The position numbers and the translations under genes are program-made. A DNA stretch of 48,512 bases, taken from NCBI GenBank assembly GCA_028280635.1, contig JANQLM010000087.1:1-48512 (forward strand), given 5' to 3'. This document shows, piece by piece, positions 27,686 through 35,295 of the stretch (the stretch's first letter is position 1; each line of letters begins with the position of its first letter). The notes under the pieces were generated by a model. The model did not search any database. It was not told the origin of the DNA and saw nothing but the letters and a program-made list of their open reading frames with translations. This DNA comes from Halieaceae bacterium (GTDB lineage: Bacteria; Pseudomonadota; Gammaproteobacteria; Pseudomonadales; Halieaceae).

Positions 27686-29251
27686 GTGAACCCCCTGCAA
27701 CAGCAGCTGGACACCGCGATCCAGCATCTGCGCGCCGGTCGCCTGGACGAAGCCTGGGCGATGGCCGAGGCCCTGAAGACACAGTTTCCAGACCAACCCG
27801 AGCCCTACCTGTTCGCGGCGGATACCGCGCGCCTGCGCGGTGATCGCGCCGGCGCGGTCGCGCAGCTTGACGCGCTCCCGGAGAGCGTTCGCAATACCGC
27901 AGGCGCCTTGCTTCGCAAAGCCCAGCTATTGTTTGGGGACAGCCGCCGGGCCGACGCGCTGGCCACCGTACGGGAGGCCATGCCCCTGATCAGCAATAAT
28001 GAAGCTGAGTTGCGCGCGGTCGCCAGGCTACTCAGCGACTGTCAGCGGGCCGAAGAAGCGCGCGGCTGGCTGCTCTCTGCTTACGCACAATTGCCAGACA
28101 GTATCGCCGTGCTGTTCGATCTGGCGGTAACAGAGTTCCAGCTAAACCTGCCCGAAGAGGCGGCGCAGCATCTCGAAGCACTGCTGGCCATAGAACCCTA
28201 CCACCCGGGCGCACTGCACCTGCGCTCGCAGCTCGGCAAGCACAGCGATGACAACAATCATATCGGCGCACTGCGGGAGTGCCTGGCCAACGGGCCGGAT
28301 CACCCCAACCTGACGACGGCGGCCAACTACGCCCTGGCACGTGAGCTCGAAGACCTGGAGCGCTATGAGGAAGCCTTTGCGGCGCTGCAGGCGGGCGCCA
28401 GCGCCTACCGCAGAACGCTGCAGTACGACGGCGCGGAAGAGCTGGCTTCACATGCCCTGATCCGCGACGGTTTCACGGCCGAAGACTTCTCCAGCTTGTC
28501 TCCCGGCTGCGAAGATGCCGCACCGATTTTCGTCATCGGCCTTCCACGCACCGGGACGACTCTGGTTGAGCGCTTGCTAAACAGCCACAGCCAGGTCAAT
28601 TCCATCGGGGAGTTCAAGGACTTCCCGATGATGCTCAGCGACATGGCCGGCGCCATTGCCCCGTCCATGCCCGGCGCCAGCAATGCGGAGATTTTCCGCG
28701 CCGTGGACTTCAGGGCGCTGGGTGAGCGCTACCTGACAGCGGCCCGGGAGGTCGCAGGCGATAGTGCGCGATTCGTGGACAAGCTGCCCTACAACTTCCT
28801 GTACTGCGGCTACCTGCTCGGGGCGCTACCGAAGGCGCGTATCCTGCATCTGACACGCCATCCGCTGGATGCCTGCTACGCCATCTACAAGACGCTGTTT
28901 TTTGGCGCCTATAGCTTCTCCTATGACCTGGACGAACTGGCGGATTACGTCATCAGCTACCACCAGCATATGCAGCACTGGCACCAGGTCCTGCCGGGGC
29001 GCATCCACGACGTTCAGTACGAGACTCTGGTGCGTGAGCCCGAAGCTACGGCACGCGGCATCCTCGAGTTTTGCGACCTGGCATGGGAAGAACAGGTGCT
29101 CGACTTCCACAACCAGCCAGCGGCATCCATGACCGCCAGCGCCATGCAGGTTCGCAAGCCCGTGCACACGGACTCTATCGACGCCTGGCGCCGCGCCGGC
29201 GAGGGATTCAAGCGGGTAGAAGAAAAACTGGCAGCGGCAGGTCTCGGCTAG
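27686..29251 (+). CDS. TPR protein with C-terminal sulfotransferase domain
   Basis: Fusion of 521 residues. The N-terminal ~270 residues are TPR-like helices (TAIQHLRAGRLDEAWAMAEAL and LFDLAVTEFQLNLPEEAAQHL). The sulfotransferase domain starts at PIFVIGLPRTGTTLVERLL (residues 280-298), the 5'-phosphosulfate loop for PAPS. The 3'-phosphate loop is HLTRHPLDACYAIYKT (about residue 388). FVDKLPYNFLYCGYL between them is typical of the Sulfotransfer_3 group. It would sulfate a hydroxyl on a protein, lipid or glycan. No signal peptide. The stop is 25 bp from the convergent AspH-like gene. Confidence 0.9.
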   Translation: MNPLQQQLDTAIQHLRAGRLDEAWAMAEALKTQFPDQPEPYLFAADTARLRGDRAGAVAQLDALPESVRNTAGALLRKAQLLFGDSRRADALATVREAMPLISNNEAELRAVARLLSDCQRAEEARGWLLSAYAQLPDSIAVLFDLAVTEFQLNLPEEAAQHLEALLAIEPYHPGALHLRSQLGKHSDDNNHIGALRECLANGPDHPNLTTAANYALARELEDLERYEEAFAALQAGASAYRRTLQYDGAEELASHALIRDGFTAEDFSSLSPGCEDAAPIFVIGLPRTGTTLVERLLNSHSQVNSIGEFKDFPMMLSDMAGAIAPSMPGASNAEIFRAVDFRALGERYLTAAREVAGDSARFVDKLPYNFLYCGYLLGALPKARILHLTRHPLDACYAIYKTLFFGAYSFSYDLDELADYVISYHQHMQHWHQVLPGRIHDVQYETLVREPEATARGILEFCDLAWEEQVLDFHNQPAASMTASAMQVRKPVHTDSIDAWRRAGEGFKRVEEKLAAAGLG

Positions 29252-29275
29252 CAACAGGACTTTGCCGCAACCGCG

Positions 29276-30460
29276 CTAAGGGGACTGGCTGTACAGCCAG
29301 TCCCTGTGCTCCCGCAACAGGGCGGACACCAGGTCGCGCTCCTCGGCGGAGAGCAGCGGATTCCAGATATCGAAAATCAGGATCACGCGCGTCTCGTCCG
29401 CGTCGTTCCAGGCCTCGTGCTCGATGGTGTCATCGAAGGCCCAGGCCTCACCGATCCGCCAGGTACGAGTTTCATTGCCCACCCGGAACCCCGCCGGGCC
29501 TGGCAGCACCAGCGGCAGATGCACCAGCAGCCGGGAGTTGGTGGAGCCGGTGTGGGGCGGAATACGGGTATGTGGTGCCAGCGCTGAGAACAGGGCCGTC
29601 GGTGCAAAGCCTGGCTGGTCAGCCAGCGGCAACTCAGCCAGGACTGCGGTGGTTTGCGGGCAGCGGGCCATGGGCTCTTCCTGGGGCACGCCGTCCTTCC
29701 ACAGCCACAGGGAACTCCAGCGGCTGTTGTGATTGAGCTCGGCAAACTGGTTTTCCGGCGTGCCGGGCGCGTACTGGATGTAGGGTGCAAACCCGGGCAT
29801 GCCCTCTTCGAGCAGGGCGAGCAGTTCCCCACGAATCACCTCGGTGGCTGCTTCCAGGGTCGGCAGCCAGGGAAAATACTCGCGCTCGAAGAACGGGATG
29901 GCCGGCAACCTCGGTACCTGTAGCTGGATCGACTCGGAGTGATAGACCTTGCGCTGGGCGCCCGCCATCAGGTCGACGCACTCGTTTACGCGGCCCAGCG
30001 ATTCACCGCTGGCCTTACCCAGCAGATCACCCAGCCGTTCATGCAGGTGCTCGCGCAGCAGGCTTGACTGCCCCTCCACCAGGGCCTGCGCCTTGCGTAA
30101 CTGCTCCTGCAGCGCCGGCGGCGTCTGCTCGATCGGTGGTGCGATGCGCAGGGAGTCGCTATAGACCTGGGAGGCCTGGCGAATCCTGCCCATCTGCTCG
30201 AGGATCGCCCCCTTGGAAATCAGCGCCACGAAAAAGTAGGGTTCTATTGCCAGCGCCCCGTTCAGGGCTTCCAGGGCACCCGGGAGATCTCCCAGCGTAC
30301 GCCGCACCATAGCCAGATTGAGCTTGATATTGGCATCACGCGGGTGACGGCGTTCCGCTTCCAGCAACTGTGATTGCGCGCCCTGCCCGTCGCCGCGCTT
30401 GAGCGCGGCAACCGCGGAAGAAATCACTGACTGGACGGCCTGCTGGCTTGTATCGCTCAA
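29276..30460 (-). CDS. TPR protein with aspartyl/asparaginyl beta-hydroxylase domain
   Basis: Fusion of 394 residues. The N-terminal ~130 residues hold TPRs (AKLNLAMVRRTLGDLPGALEALN is a close paraphrase of the repeat near residue 45). The C-terminal Asp/Asn hydroxylase domain has PPHTGSTNSRLLVHLPLVLP (first Fe His, near residue 300), GEAWAFDDTIEHEAWN (second His) and TRVILIFDIWNP (2OG-binding Arg). Such enzymes hydroxylate Asp/Asn in proteins or lipid-linked peptides. The start is TTG; an alternative downstream start is possible. It is convergent with the sulfotransferase, and its 3' end contains a 24-bp perfect palindrome. Confidence 0.88.
   Translation of the reverse strand: MSDTSQQAVQSVISSAVAALKRGDGQGAQSQLLEAERRHPRDANIKLNLAMVRRTLGDLPGALEALNGALAIEPYFFVALISKGAILEQMGRIRQASQVYSDSLRIAPPIEQTPPALQEQLRKAQALVEGQSSLLREHLHERLGDLLGKASGESLGRVNECVDLMAGAQRKVYHSESIQLQVPRLPAIPFFEREYFPWLPTLEAATEVIRGELLALLEEGMPGFAPYIQYAPGTPENQFAELNHNSRWSSLWLWKDGVPQEEPMARCPQTTAVLAELPLADQPGFAPTALFSALAPHTRIPPHTGSTNSRLLVHLPLVLPGPAGFRVGNETRTWRIGEAWAFDDTIEHEAWNDADETRVILIFDIWNPLLSAEERDLVSALLREHRDWLYSQSP
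29281..29304. repeat. 24-bp perfect palindrome at a convergent gene end
   Basis: GGGACTGGCTGT followed by its exact complement ACAGCCAGTCCC. It encodes the last codons of the AspH-like protein (DWLYSQS) and lies 30 bp after the sulfotransferase stop. It could act as a transcription-blocking hairpin on both strands, but there is no T-tract. Confidence 0.6.
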
Positions 30461-30467
30461 AAACTAC

Positions 30468-31886
30468 TCAGTAGCGAATGCTGTAGATGCGTTCCACGGA
30501 ATCCGCCGCCACCACCAGGCCGTCCTCCAACCGCGGGCGAAAACGCAGGTCGCGGAGGTAGTTGTAGCCGCGGGTGACCGCAGGCTGGTTGACCGAACGG
30601 TCCGGGGCAAGAATCTCTATATCCTGGGCTTCGCCGTGGCGGCTGACCATGAACTTCACATGAACCTCCGCCACATTGTACAGCCTGATCGGCATAATGC
30701 CCGGCTGAAATACCACCTGGGACGGTAACTCGAGCGGATTGCCAAAGGTCGCCCGCCGCCAGTTGTCGGCGTTCGGCTTACCTTCCATGAGTTCCCAGGC
30801 TTCCTGGTAGGCGCTGATGGCCTGTGCATAGCGCCGGTACCACTGGTACCAGTCGGCCCTCATGACCAGAACGTCAGCCAGTTCGGCAGCTTCCGTATCG
30901 GGGTCGTTTTCCAGTAGCTGGCGCATATCCCGGATAGTGGCCAGGCCCTGGCGGAAGTTATCGTTCAGGAAGGCCGCAAATCTCAGCCTGGTAAGGTCCG
31001 GCAGCTCGATATCGTCGCGCTGGCCCGCCTCTACCGCCAGGGTTTCCTCGCTTTCACCCGGGTATACGGACAGCATGTAGTGGGTGCGCAGGCGGCCCTC
31101 GAGGTAGGGCAGCCGGGCACGACTGAACTCGCCCTCCTGCTCCTCGACGTCATCGGCCATGCCAGCGTAGAGGTCGAGCAGCTTAACCATGCGCGGGTAG
31201 CGATAACGATCAAGCTGGCCGAGGTAGGCGGCGCGGTGCCAATCCGCCAATTGCTCCACGTGCTCCATCATCAGCGGATCAGAGGGCGAGAGGTTTTCCT
31301 TGCGAATCCTGAACAGGTATTGCTGCTGGTCATCAGCCGCGATGTAGTCGCCCATCTGGTAGTAAGCTTCGATAAGCTGTTCCACCATGCCGGTTTGGGA
31401 AACGGTATTCAGGCCTTCATTGACGCGCATAAGGTGAATAGCCCGGCGGTACTTCTCAATGGCGTCCGGAAACTGGCCATCCGCGAAGTAGGCGGCGGCC
31501 AGTTCCTGCAGATCCGGCACCAGCGCGGGGGAATAGGCCCCGGCCTGGTTTTCGGTCAACCAGAGCTTTTGCAGTAACACATCGATCGGCGCCGAGGCAT
31601 CAAAGGGTATGGCGTGATAAGGCTCATAGTGGCTTCGGGGGTCATCATCCCGGAACATGGTGGAGCCATAGGTCGTGGCTGGCGGAAACTCCGGTGACAC
31701 CGAACGCGCGTCTGACACCGTGCGGCCGGCCCAGGCTGAGGCGCCCGCCACAAGCAGTGCCGTTACCAGACAGCTACGCGCTGCGGAGCGCAGGCCGCCG
31801 ACTCGATCGCCGATGCTCCTGCCCGCGCACCTACCTATGCATCCAACAACGAACCGGTGACGGTTGTTTTCCCCTGATGTCGCCAT
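30468..31886 (-). CDS. Secreted TPR protein with TonB-C-like C-terminus
   Basis: A 472-residue protein. From the start at 31886 there is an N-terminal basic region and a hydrophobic segment (SCLVTALLVAGASAWAGRT), probably a signal peptide or anchor with a long n-region. The middle is helical-repeat sequence (LQELAAAYFADGQFPDAIEKYRRAI). The last ~75 residues (VHVKFMVSRHGEAQDIEILA, then RDLRFRPRLEDG) match the beta-alpha-beta pattern of TonB C-terminal domains. I see no proline-rich linker, so it is not a normal TonB. The start is uncertain because no good Shine-Dalgarno is visible. It ends 7 bp before the AspH-like start and is probably co-transcribed with it. Confidence 0.75.
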   Translation of the reverse strand: MATSGENNRHRFVVGCIGRCAGRSIGDRVGGLRSAARSCLVTALLVAGASAWAGRTVSDARSVSPEFPPATTYGSTMFRDDDPRSHYEPYHAIPFDASAPIDVLLQKLWLTENQAGAYSPALVPDLQELAAAYFADGQFPDAIEKYRRAIHLMRVNEGLNTVSQTGMVEQLIEAYYQMGDYIAADDQQQYLFRIRKENLSPSDPLMMEHVEQLADWHRAAYLGQLDRYRYPRMVKLLDLYAGMADDVEEQEGEFSRARLPYLEGRLRTHYMLSVYPGESEETLAVEAGQRDDIELPDLTRLRFAAFLNDNFRQGLATIRDMRQLLENDPDTEAAELADVLVMRADWYQWYRRYAQAISAYQEAWELMEGKPNADNWRRATFGNPLELPSQVVFQPGIMPIRLYNVAEVHVKFMVSRHGEAQDIEILAPDRSVNQPAVTRGYNYLRDLRFRPRLEDGLVVAADSVERIYSIRY

Positions 31887-32189
31887 TCTGCACCACTTGC
31901 TATCCCGATAAGACACCTGGTGGTCTCGCTTCAGCCGGGCTCGCGCCAGGCCCTTGCGCCTGTTTACGCCATCGATCCCGGCTTGGCGCACCATTGCCTT
32001 ATCCTACGCAGCGTACCGGCCTTGCATATCACGGCGTTGTAGACCGCTGGCCTGGCGCTACGTTCATTGTTCTGTATTGAATTACTACCGGAATTCGCCT
32101 GCGGATTCAATGTCAGACAATTGTTCGGCTTGTGCGTCATGCGCCGCCCCTGCATGATGCGCAAACAAGCCTCACTGTTGAGGAAGAGT
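31887..32189. other. Divergent intergenic region, no gene seen
   Basis: 303 bp between the divergent TPR/TonB-C gene and the TPR lipoprotein. It must hold promoters for both. I see an AT-richer patch near 32070-32125 but no convincing -35/-10 pair. The open frames that cross it are in-frame extensions or shadows without ribosome sites. Confidence 0.5.
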
Positions 32190-33404
32190 ATGCGCACACC
32201 AGACGATAACGATAAAAAACGCGCGCGGGTGCCGCCAGCCTTTCTGGCGACCCTGCTGGCACTCCTGCAGGTCACTGCTCTCAGCGCCTGTGTCGGCAAC
32301 CTGCCCCAGTCTGCAAAAATGCAGTACACGCCCGAAGAGCTTGTTCCTCAGCGATCCCCGTTCTACACCCGCGGCGACGTCAATGACCTGCCAGCGGTGG
32401 ACCCGCTGGCGCTGGATGACGATATGCGCGTCTTCCTTGACGATGTGCTGGACCGCAGCGGCTCCCAGCGGGTAGTGCTGAACAATATTCTGCGCGGCCT
32501 GCTGGACGACGATTCAGTCATTGAGTACGACAACTTTAAAACCTACACCGCCCAGGAGGCATTCCATGCCCGCAAGGGCAACTGCCTGGCGTTTACCAAC
32601 CTGTTTGTGGCACTGGCCAGGGAGGCGGGTCTGGACGTTGAGTATCAGGAGGTAGACATCCCGCACAACTGGGAGCGCCGCGGTGAAACCTGGGTTTACA
32701 ACCGCCACATCAGCGCCTACGTGAACCTCGGCATCGAGGGCAAGTTCTATATTGACTTCAACCTCAACCCGTCGCAGGTGGAGTTCTACGAAGCGAAGCG
32801 CATCACTGACAAGGCTGCGCTGGCCCAGTACCACAACAATATGGGCGTGTACTGGATTATGGGTGATCGCTATGACCTCGCCTACCTGCACCTGCGGGAG
32901 GCCATCACACTGTCCAGCATGGAGCCGTGGTTCTGGACCAACCTGGGCGTACTCTATAGCCGGGTCCGCGACGACAAGCGCGCCGAAGCGGCCTGGCTGC
33001 ACGCCGTGGCACTGGGCAATGATCATTCGGCGGAAAGCAACCTGGCACGCTACTACCAGCGTAAAGGCAAGGACGAACTGGCCGACGAATTCCAACAGCG
33101 CGTACAGCGCTTCCGGCTCCGAAACCCCTATTATCGCTACGAGCTTGCGGAAACCGCCTACTACAGCGGCGACTATGACACCGCCATCGCCGAGCTGAAG
33201 ACGGCGATCCGCATACGCAACAATGAGGAGCAGTTCCACCGGCTGCTGGGTCTCGCCTACATCAAAGCGGGCGCCAGCAACAAGGCCAGCATTGCCTTTG
33301 CCAACGCCGAGCAGGTGGCCAGCAGCAATGATGCCCGTCGTATCTACGGCGAGAAGCAGAAAATTCTTCGGGAAAGCGTCGCGACGGAACAAAAAAACCG
33401 CTGA
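32190..33404 (+). CDS. Lipoprotein with transglutaminase-like domain and TPRs
   Basis: A 404-residue protein with a strong AGGAAG Shine-Dalgarno before ATG 32190. The signal peptide ends in a lipobox (TALSAC), so the mature N-terminus is a lipidated Cys. A transglutaminase/cysteine-protease-like core follows, with Cys132 in KGNCLAFTNLFVALAREAG, His173 in YNRHISAYV and Asp189 in FYIDFNLN, a credible C-H-D triad. TPRs start at about residue 215 (NMGVYWIMGDRYDLAYLHL) and continue to the end. It is probably anchored in the periplasm or outer membrane. Activity could be proteolytic, cross-linking or lost; the substrate is unknown. Confidence 0.87.
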   Translation: MRTPDDNDKKRARVPPAFLATLLALLQVTALSACVGNLPQSAKMQYTPEELVPQRSPFYTRGDVNDLPAVDPLALDDDMRVFLDDVLDRSGSQRVVLNNILRGLLDDDSVIEYDNFKTYTAQEAFHARKGNCLAFTNLFVALAREAGLDVEYQEVDIPHNWERRGETWVYNRHISAYVNLGIEGKFYIDFNLNPSQVEFYEAKRITDKAALAQYHNNMGVYWIMGDRYDLAYLHLREAITLSSMEPWFWTNLGVLYSRVRDDKRAEAAWLHAVALGNDHSAESNLARYYQRKGKDELADEFQQRVQRFRLRNPYYRYELAETAYYSGDYDTAIAELKTAIRIRNNEEQFHRLLGLAYIKAGASNKASIAFANAEQVASSNDARRIYGEKQKILRESVATEQKNR

Positions 33405-33418
33405 GTCTGGTGGATAAA

Positions 33419-33443
33419 GATCGTTCACCTTTGGTGAACGATC
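33419..33443. promoter_or_regulatory. Perfect 11-bp inverted repeat (operator or hairpin)
   Basis: GATCGTTCACC-TTT-GGTGAACGATC lies 14 bp after the lipoprotein stop and 74 bp before the next start. There is no T-tract. The high symmetry could be a regulator site for the downstream gene or a transcript-end hairpin for the upstream one. Confidence 0.6.
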
Positions 33444-33517
33444 AACTCGAAATAATCAATTTCACAGATGGATAGGGTGCGCGTACCTTAGCGCTTATCG
33501 TCAACGGAGCGCACCCC

Positions 33518-34492
33518 ATGTCACAGCTTTGCCAGGACACCGCAGCCGGACCAGGGTCTCATCTCAAACTGGTCTCAGCACCGGCACAGAAGCCTTTCAA
33601 GGTAGTGAGCCACGGGATCGCCCGAGCCTACCCCAATAGCCTGCAGGGACTGCTGCGGGCGGCAGGCTCCGGCCTGACCCTCGATCGGGCAGGCGAAGGC
33701 TCCTTCCGAAGCCGCGGCCGCCACGGCTTTGAGCTGTCTACCCGCGCCTTCCCCGAACTCAAGGCCCTGGCGCAGCCGGGCTTCAGCCTCAACCCGGTGG
33801 CCGGTTTGCCCGGTGTTCTCAAGGGCCTCGCGCCCGACCTGAATACCGTAATCATTGGCCTACCGGAACAGATCAACGACAAAACAAGCGCCGCCCTTGG
33901 CCTGTTGCTGCGGCGGATATTGCCCGCGGAAGCGCAGATCGTCGCGGTAGACCACCTGCTGGCCTATCGCGGCCTACAGGCACAACTGCCGGACGCCGAT
34001 ATTCGCTTGCTGGACGCCGCGGAAGTCATGAGTGAGTTGGTCCAGTCCAGTAGCAGCGTCCCGGTGCTGGTGGTTCCCAATGAGATGGCGCCGGTGTTCA
34101 CCGCCGCCGCCCTCGGCCTCAATGGCAGCAGTGCGCTGGCCTGCCGCATCGAAGGTGGCCGCAACCGCCTGTGGTTTACCCACGAGAGCGACCGGGCGGC
34201 ACCGGTGGAGCCGGCTGCCATGGTGCAGGCCCTGGGCTGGTTGTTGCTGGCCATCGGCAAGCCCGGCGTGGCGGCCTGCCTGCACAACGCGGTCCTGAAA
34301 ACCCTCGAAGACGGCGTCCATACCGACGCCCTCAGCCTGTTGAATCCCTATGCCACCCTGGTGGGTGATACTGCCATGCTGGACGCTATCACCTCGCGCC
34401 TCGGCCAGAAACCATCCCGGCTCGGCGCAGTGGACTACGGCGCACCGCGCGCCCGTACCCAGAGTCGCGCCACGCTCACCTGCGTGAGCTGA
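33518..34492 (+). CDS. Divergent isocitrate/isopropylmalate dehydrogenase-fold protein, probably non-catalytic
   Basis: A 324-residue protein. The C-terminal third matches the family: CLHNAVLKTLEDGVHTD (residues 254-269) is close to the C-terminal helix of bacterial isocitrate dehydrogenases. VLVVPNEMAPVFTAAALGL (about 183-201) sits where they have DVIVTPNLYGDILSDLAAGL. QIVAVDHLLAYRG and DADIRLLDAAEVMSELV fit the preceding VHKANVMK and partner-helix segments. The catalytic Lys and the metal-binding Asp residues are replaced, and the N-terminal dinucleotide-fold part is short. I infer a pseudoenzyme or an allosteric relative. A GGAG Shine-Dalgarno supports the start. Confidence 0.6.
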   Translation: MSQLCQDTAAGPGSHLKLVSAPAQKPFKVVSHGIARAYPNSLQGLLRAAGSGLTLDRAGEGSFRSRGRHGFELSTRAFPELKALAQPGFSLNPVAGLPGVLKGLAPDLNTVIIGLPEQINDKTSAALGLLLRRILPAEAQIVAVDHLLAYRGLQAQLPDADIRLLDAAEVMSELVQSSSSVPVLVVPNEMAPVFTAAALGLNGSSALACRIEGGRNRLWFTHESDRAAPVEPAAMVQALGWLLLAIGKPGVAACLHNAVLKTLEDGVHTDALSLLNPYATLVGDTAMLDAITSRLGQKPSRLGAVDYGAPRARTQSRATLTCVS

Positions 34493-34898
34493 GCGCACTA
34501 CCGCCCGACGGTATCCCCGCTCTACACCCTGGCCTCGACGTTCTACCGAACCTCTTTTGTCCTGGCATCGTGCGCCGGAATCCGGGCGCGCTCCGGGCGT
34601 CGATTTTCCCGGACACGCTACAAGCATGACATCCCTGTCTCGCTCGGGAACGCGGATCGCCGCCCGGGCCATCCATGGCCGTTGACGGTCCGTGAAGACG
34701 CACTCACGGCCCACGCCCTCCAGCGGAGCGTGATTACGATCCGTTCGGCACATTGACTGAGAGCCAAGAGAAGAAGACTGGGACCTAGCGCATTTCGAGT
34801 GCAACGCCGGGGCGATTTACAGCAGTGCAGGGAAGAGAAGAAAAAAAAGCGCCCCATGACTGGGGCGCTTTTGTAGAGAGGTTGTTGCTGGGCAGGTG
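34493..34898. other. Intergenic region without a recognisable gene
   Basis: About 400 bp between the convergent IDH-like and ArsR genes. Open frames here have no ribosome site or family resemblance. The only clear element is the ArsR-side terminator at its right end. Confidence 0.6.
34841..34872 (-). terminator. Intrinsic terminator of the dab-arsR operon
   Basis: A 12-bp perfect stem (AAAAGCGCCCCA with TGGGGCGCTTTT, loop of 4). On the minus strand an eight-T tract follows. It lies 27 bp after the ArsR stop. Confidence 0.9.
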
Positions 34899-35294
34899 TC
34901 AGCCGTTGCCGGCTTGCCTGGGGGTTCCCCTGGCGACGTCGGAGAAGGCGCTCACCCACAGATTGCGCGCGTCGTTGACCTGCTCGTCGGTGACGTCGCC
35001 GATATTGCCGGCCACGAAGTCGACGCCGTCTACCAGCCACCAGGCCAACTGGTTGGTGGCGAGATCGTAAATGCGCTCGCGGCCCTCGGCCTTTTCCACC
35101 ACCAGCCGGTGAGTCCGCAGCAGCGCCAGGTGCTGCGATACCCGGGTTTGCGGCAGGTCAAGCTTGTCGGCGATATTGCTGACGCTGTGCTCACCGCGAC
35201 TGGCCAGGAACTGAATAATAAGGATGCGATCCGGATGGGACAGCACTTTTAACAGCGCACTCAGTTCACGCGCTACGATTTTCCGGTTTGGCAT
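34899..35294 (-). CDS. ArsR-family winged-helix regulator
   Basis: A 131-residue ArsR-type repressor. The helix-turn-helix covers LLKVLSHPDRILIIQFLASRGEHSVSNIADKLDLPQTRVSQHLALL, and the wing includes HRLVVEKAEGRERIYDL. There are no Cys pairs, so it is not a classical metal sensor. The start MPNRKIVARELSALLKVL is 1 bp past the dabA stop, and the upstream in-frame extension would overlap dabA. Co-transcription with dabBA suggests it senses a signal related to inorganic carbon or autoregulates the operon. Confidence 0.92.
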   Translation of the reverse strand: MPNRKIVARELSALLKVLSHPDRILIIQFLASRGEHSVSNIADKLDLPQTRVSQHLALLRTHRLVVEKAEGRERIYDLATNQLAWWLVDGVDFVAGNIGDVTDEQVNDARNLWVSAFSDVARGTPRQAGNG

Positions 35295-35295
35295 A

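Noticed and set aside
34493-34898. Possible small genes in the gap between the IDH-like and ArsR genes
   Set aside because: Open frames lack Shine-Dalgarno sites and recognisable sequence; only the terminator is supportable.
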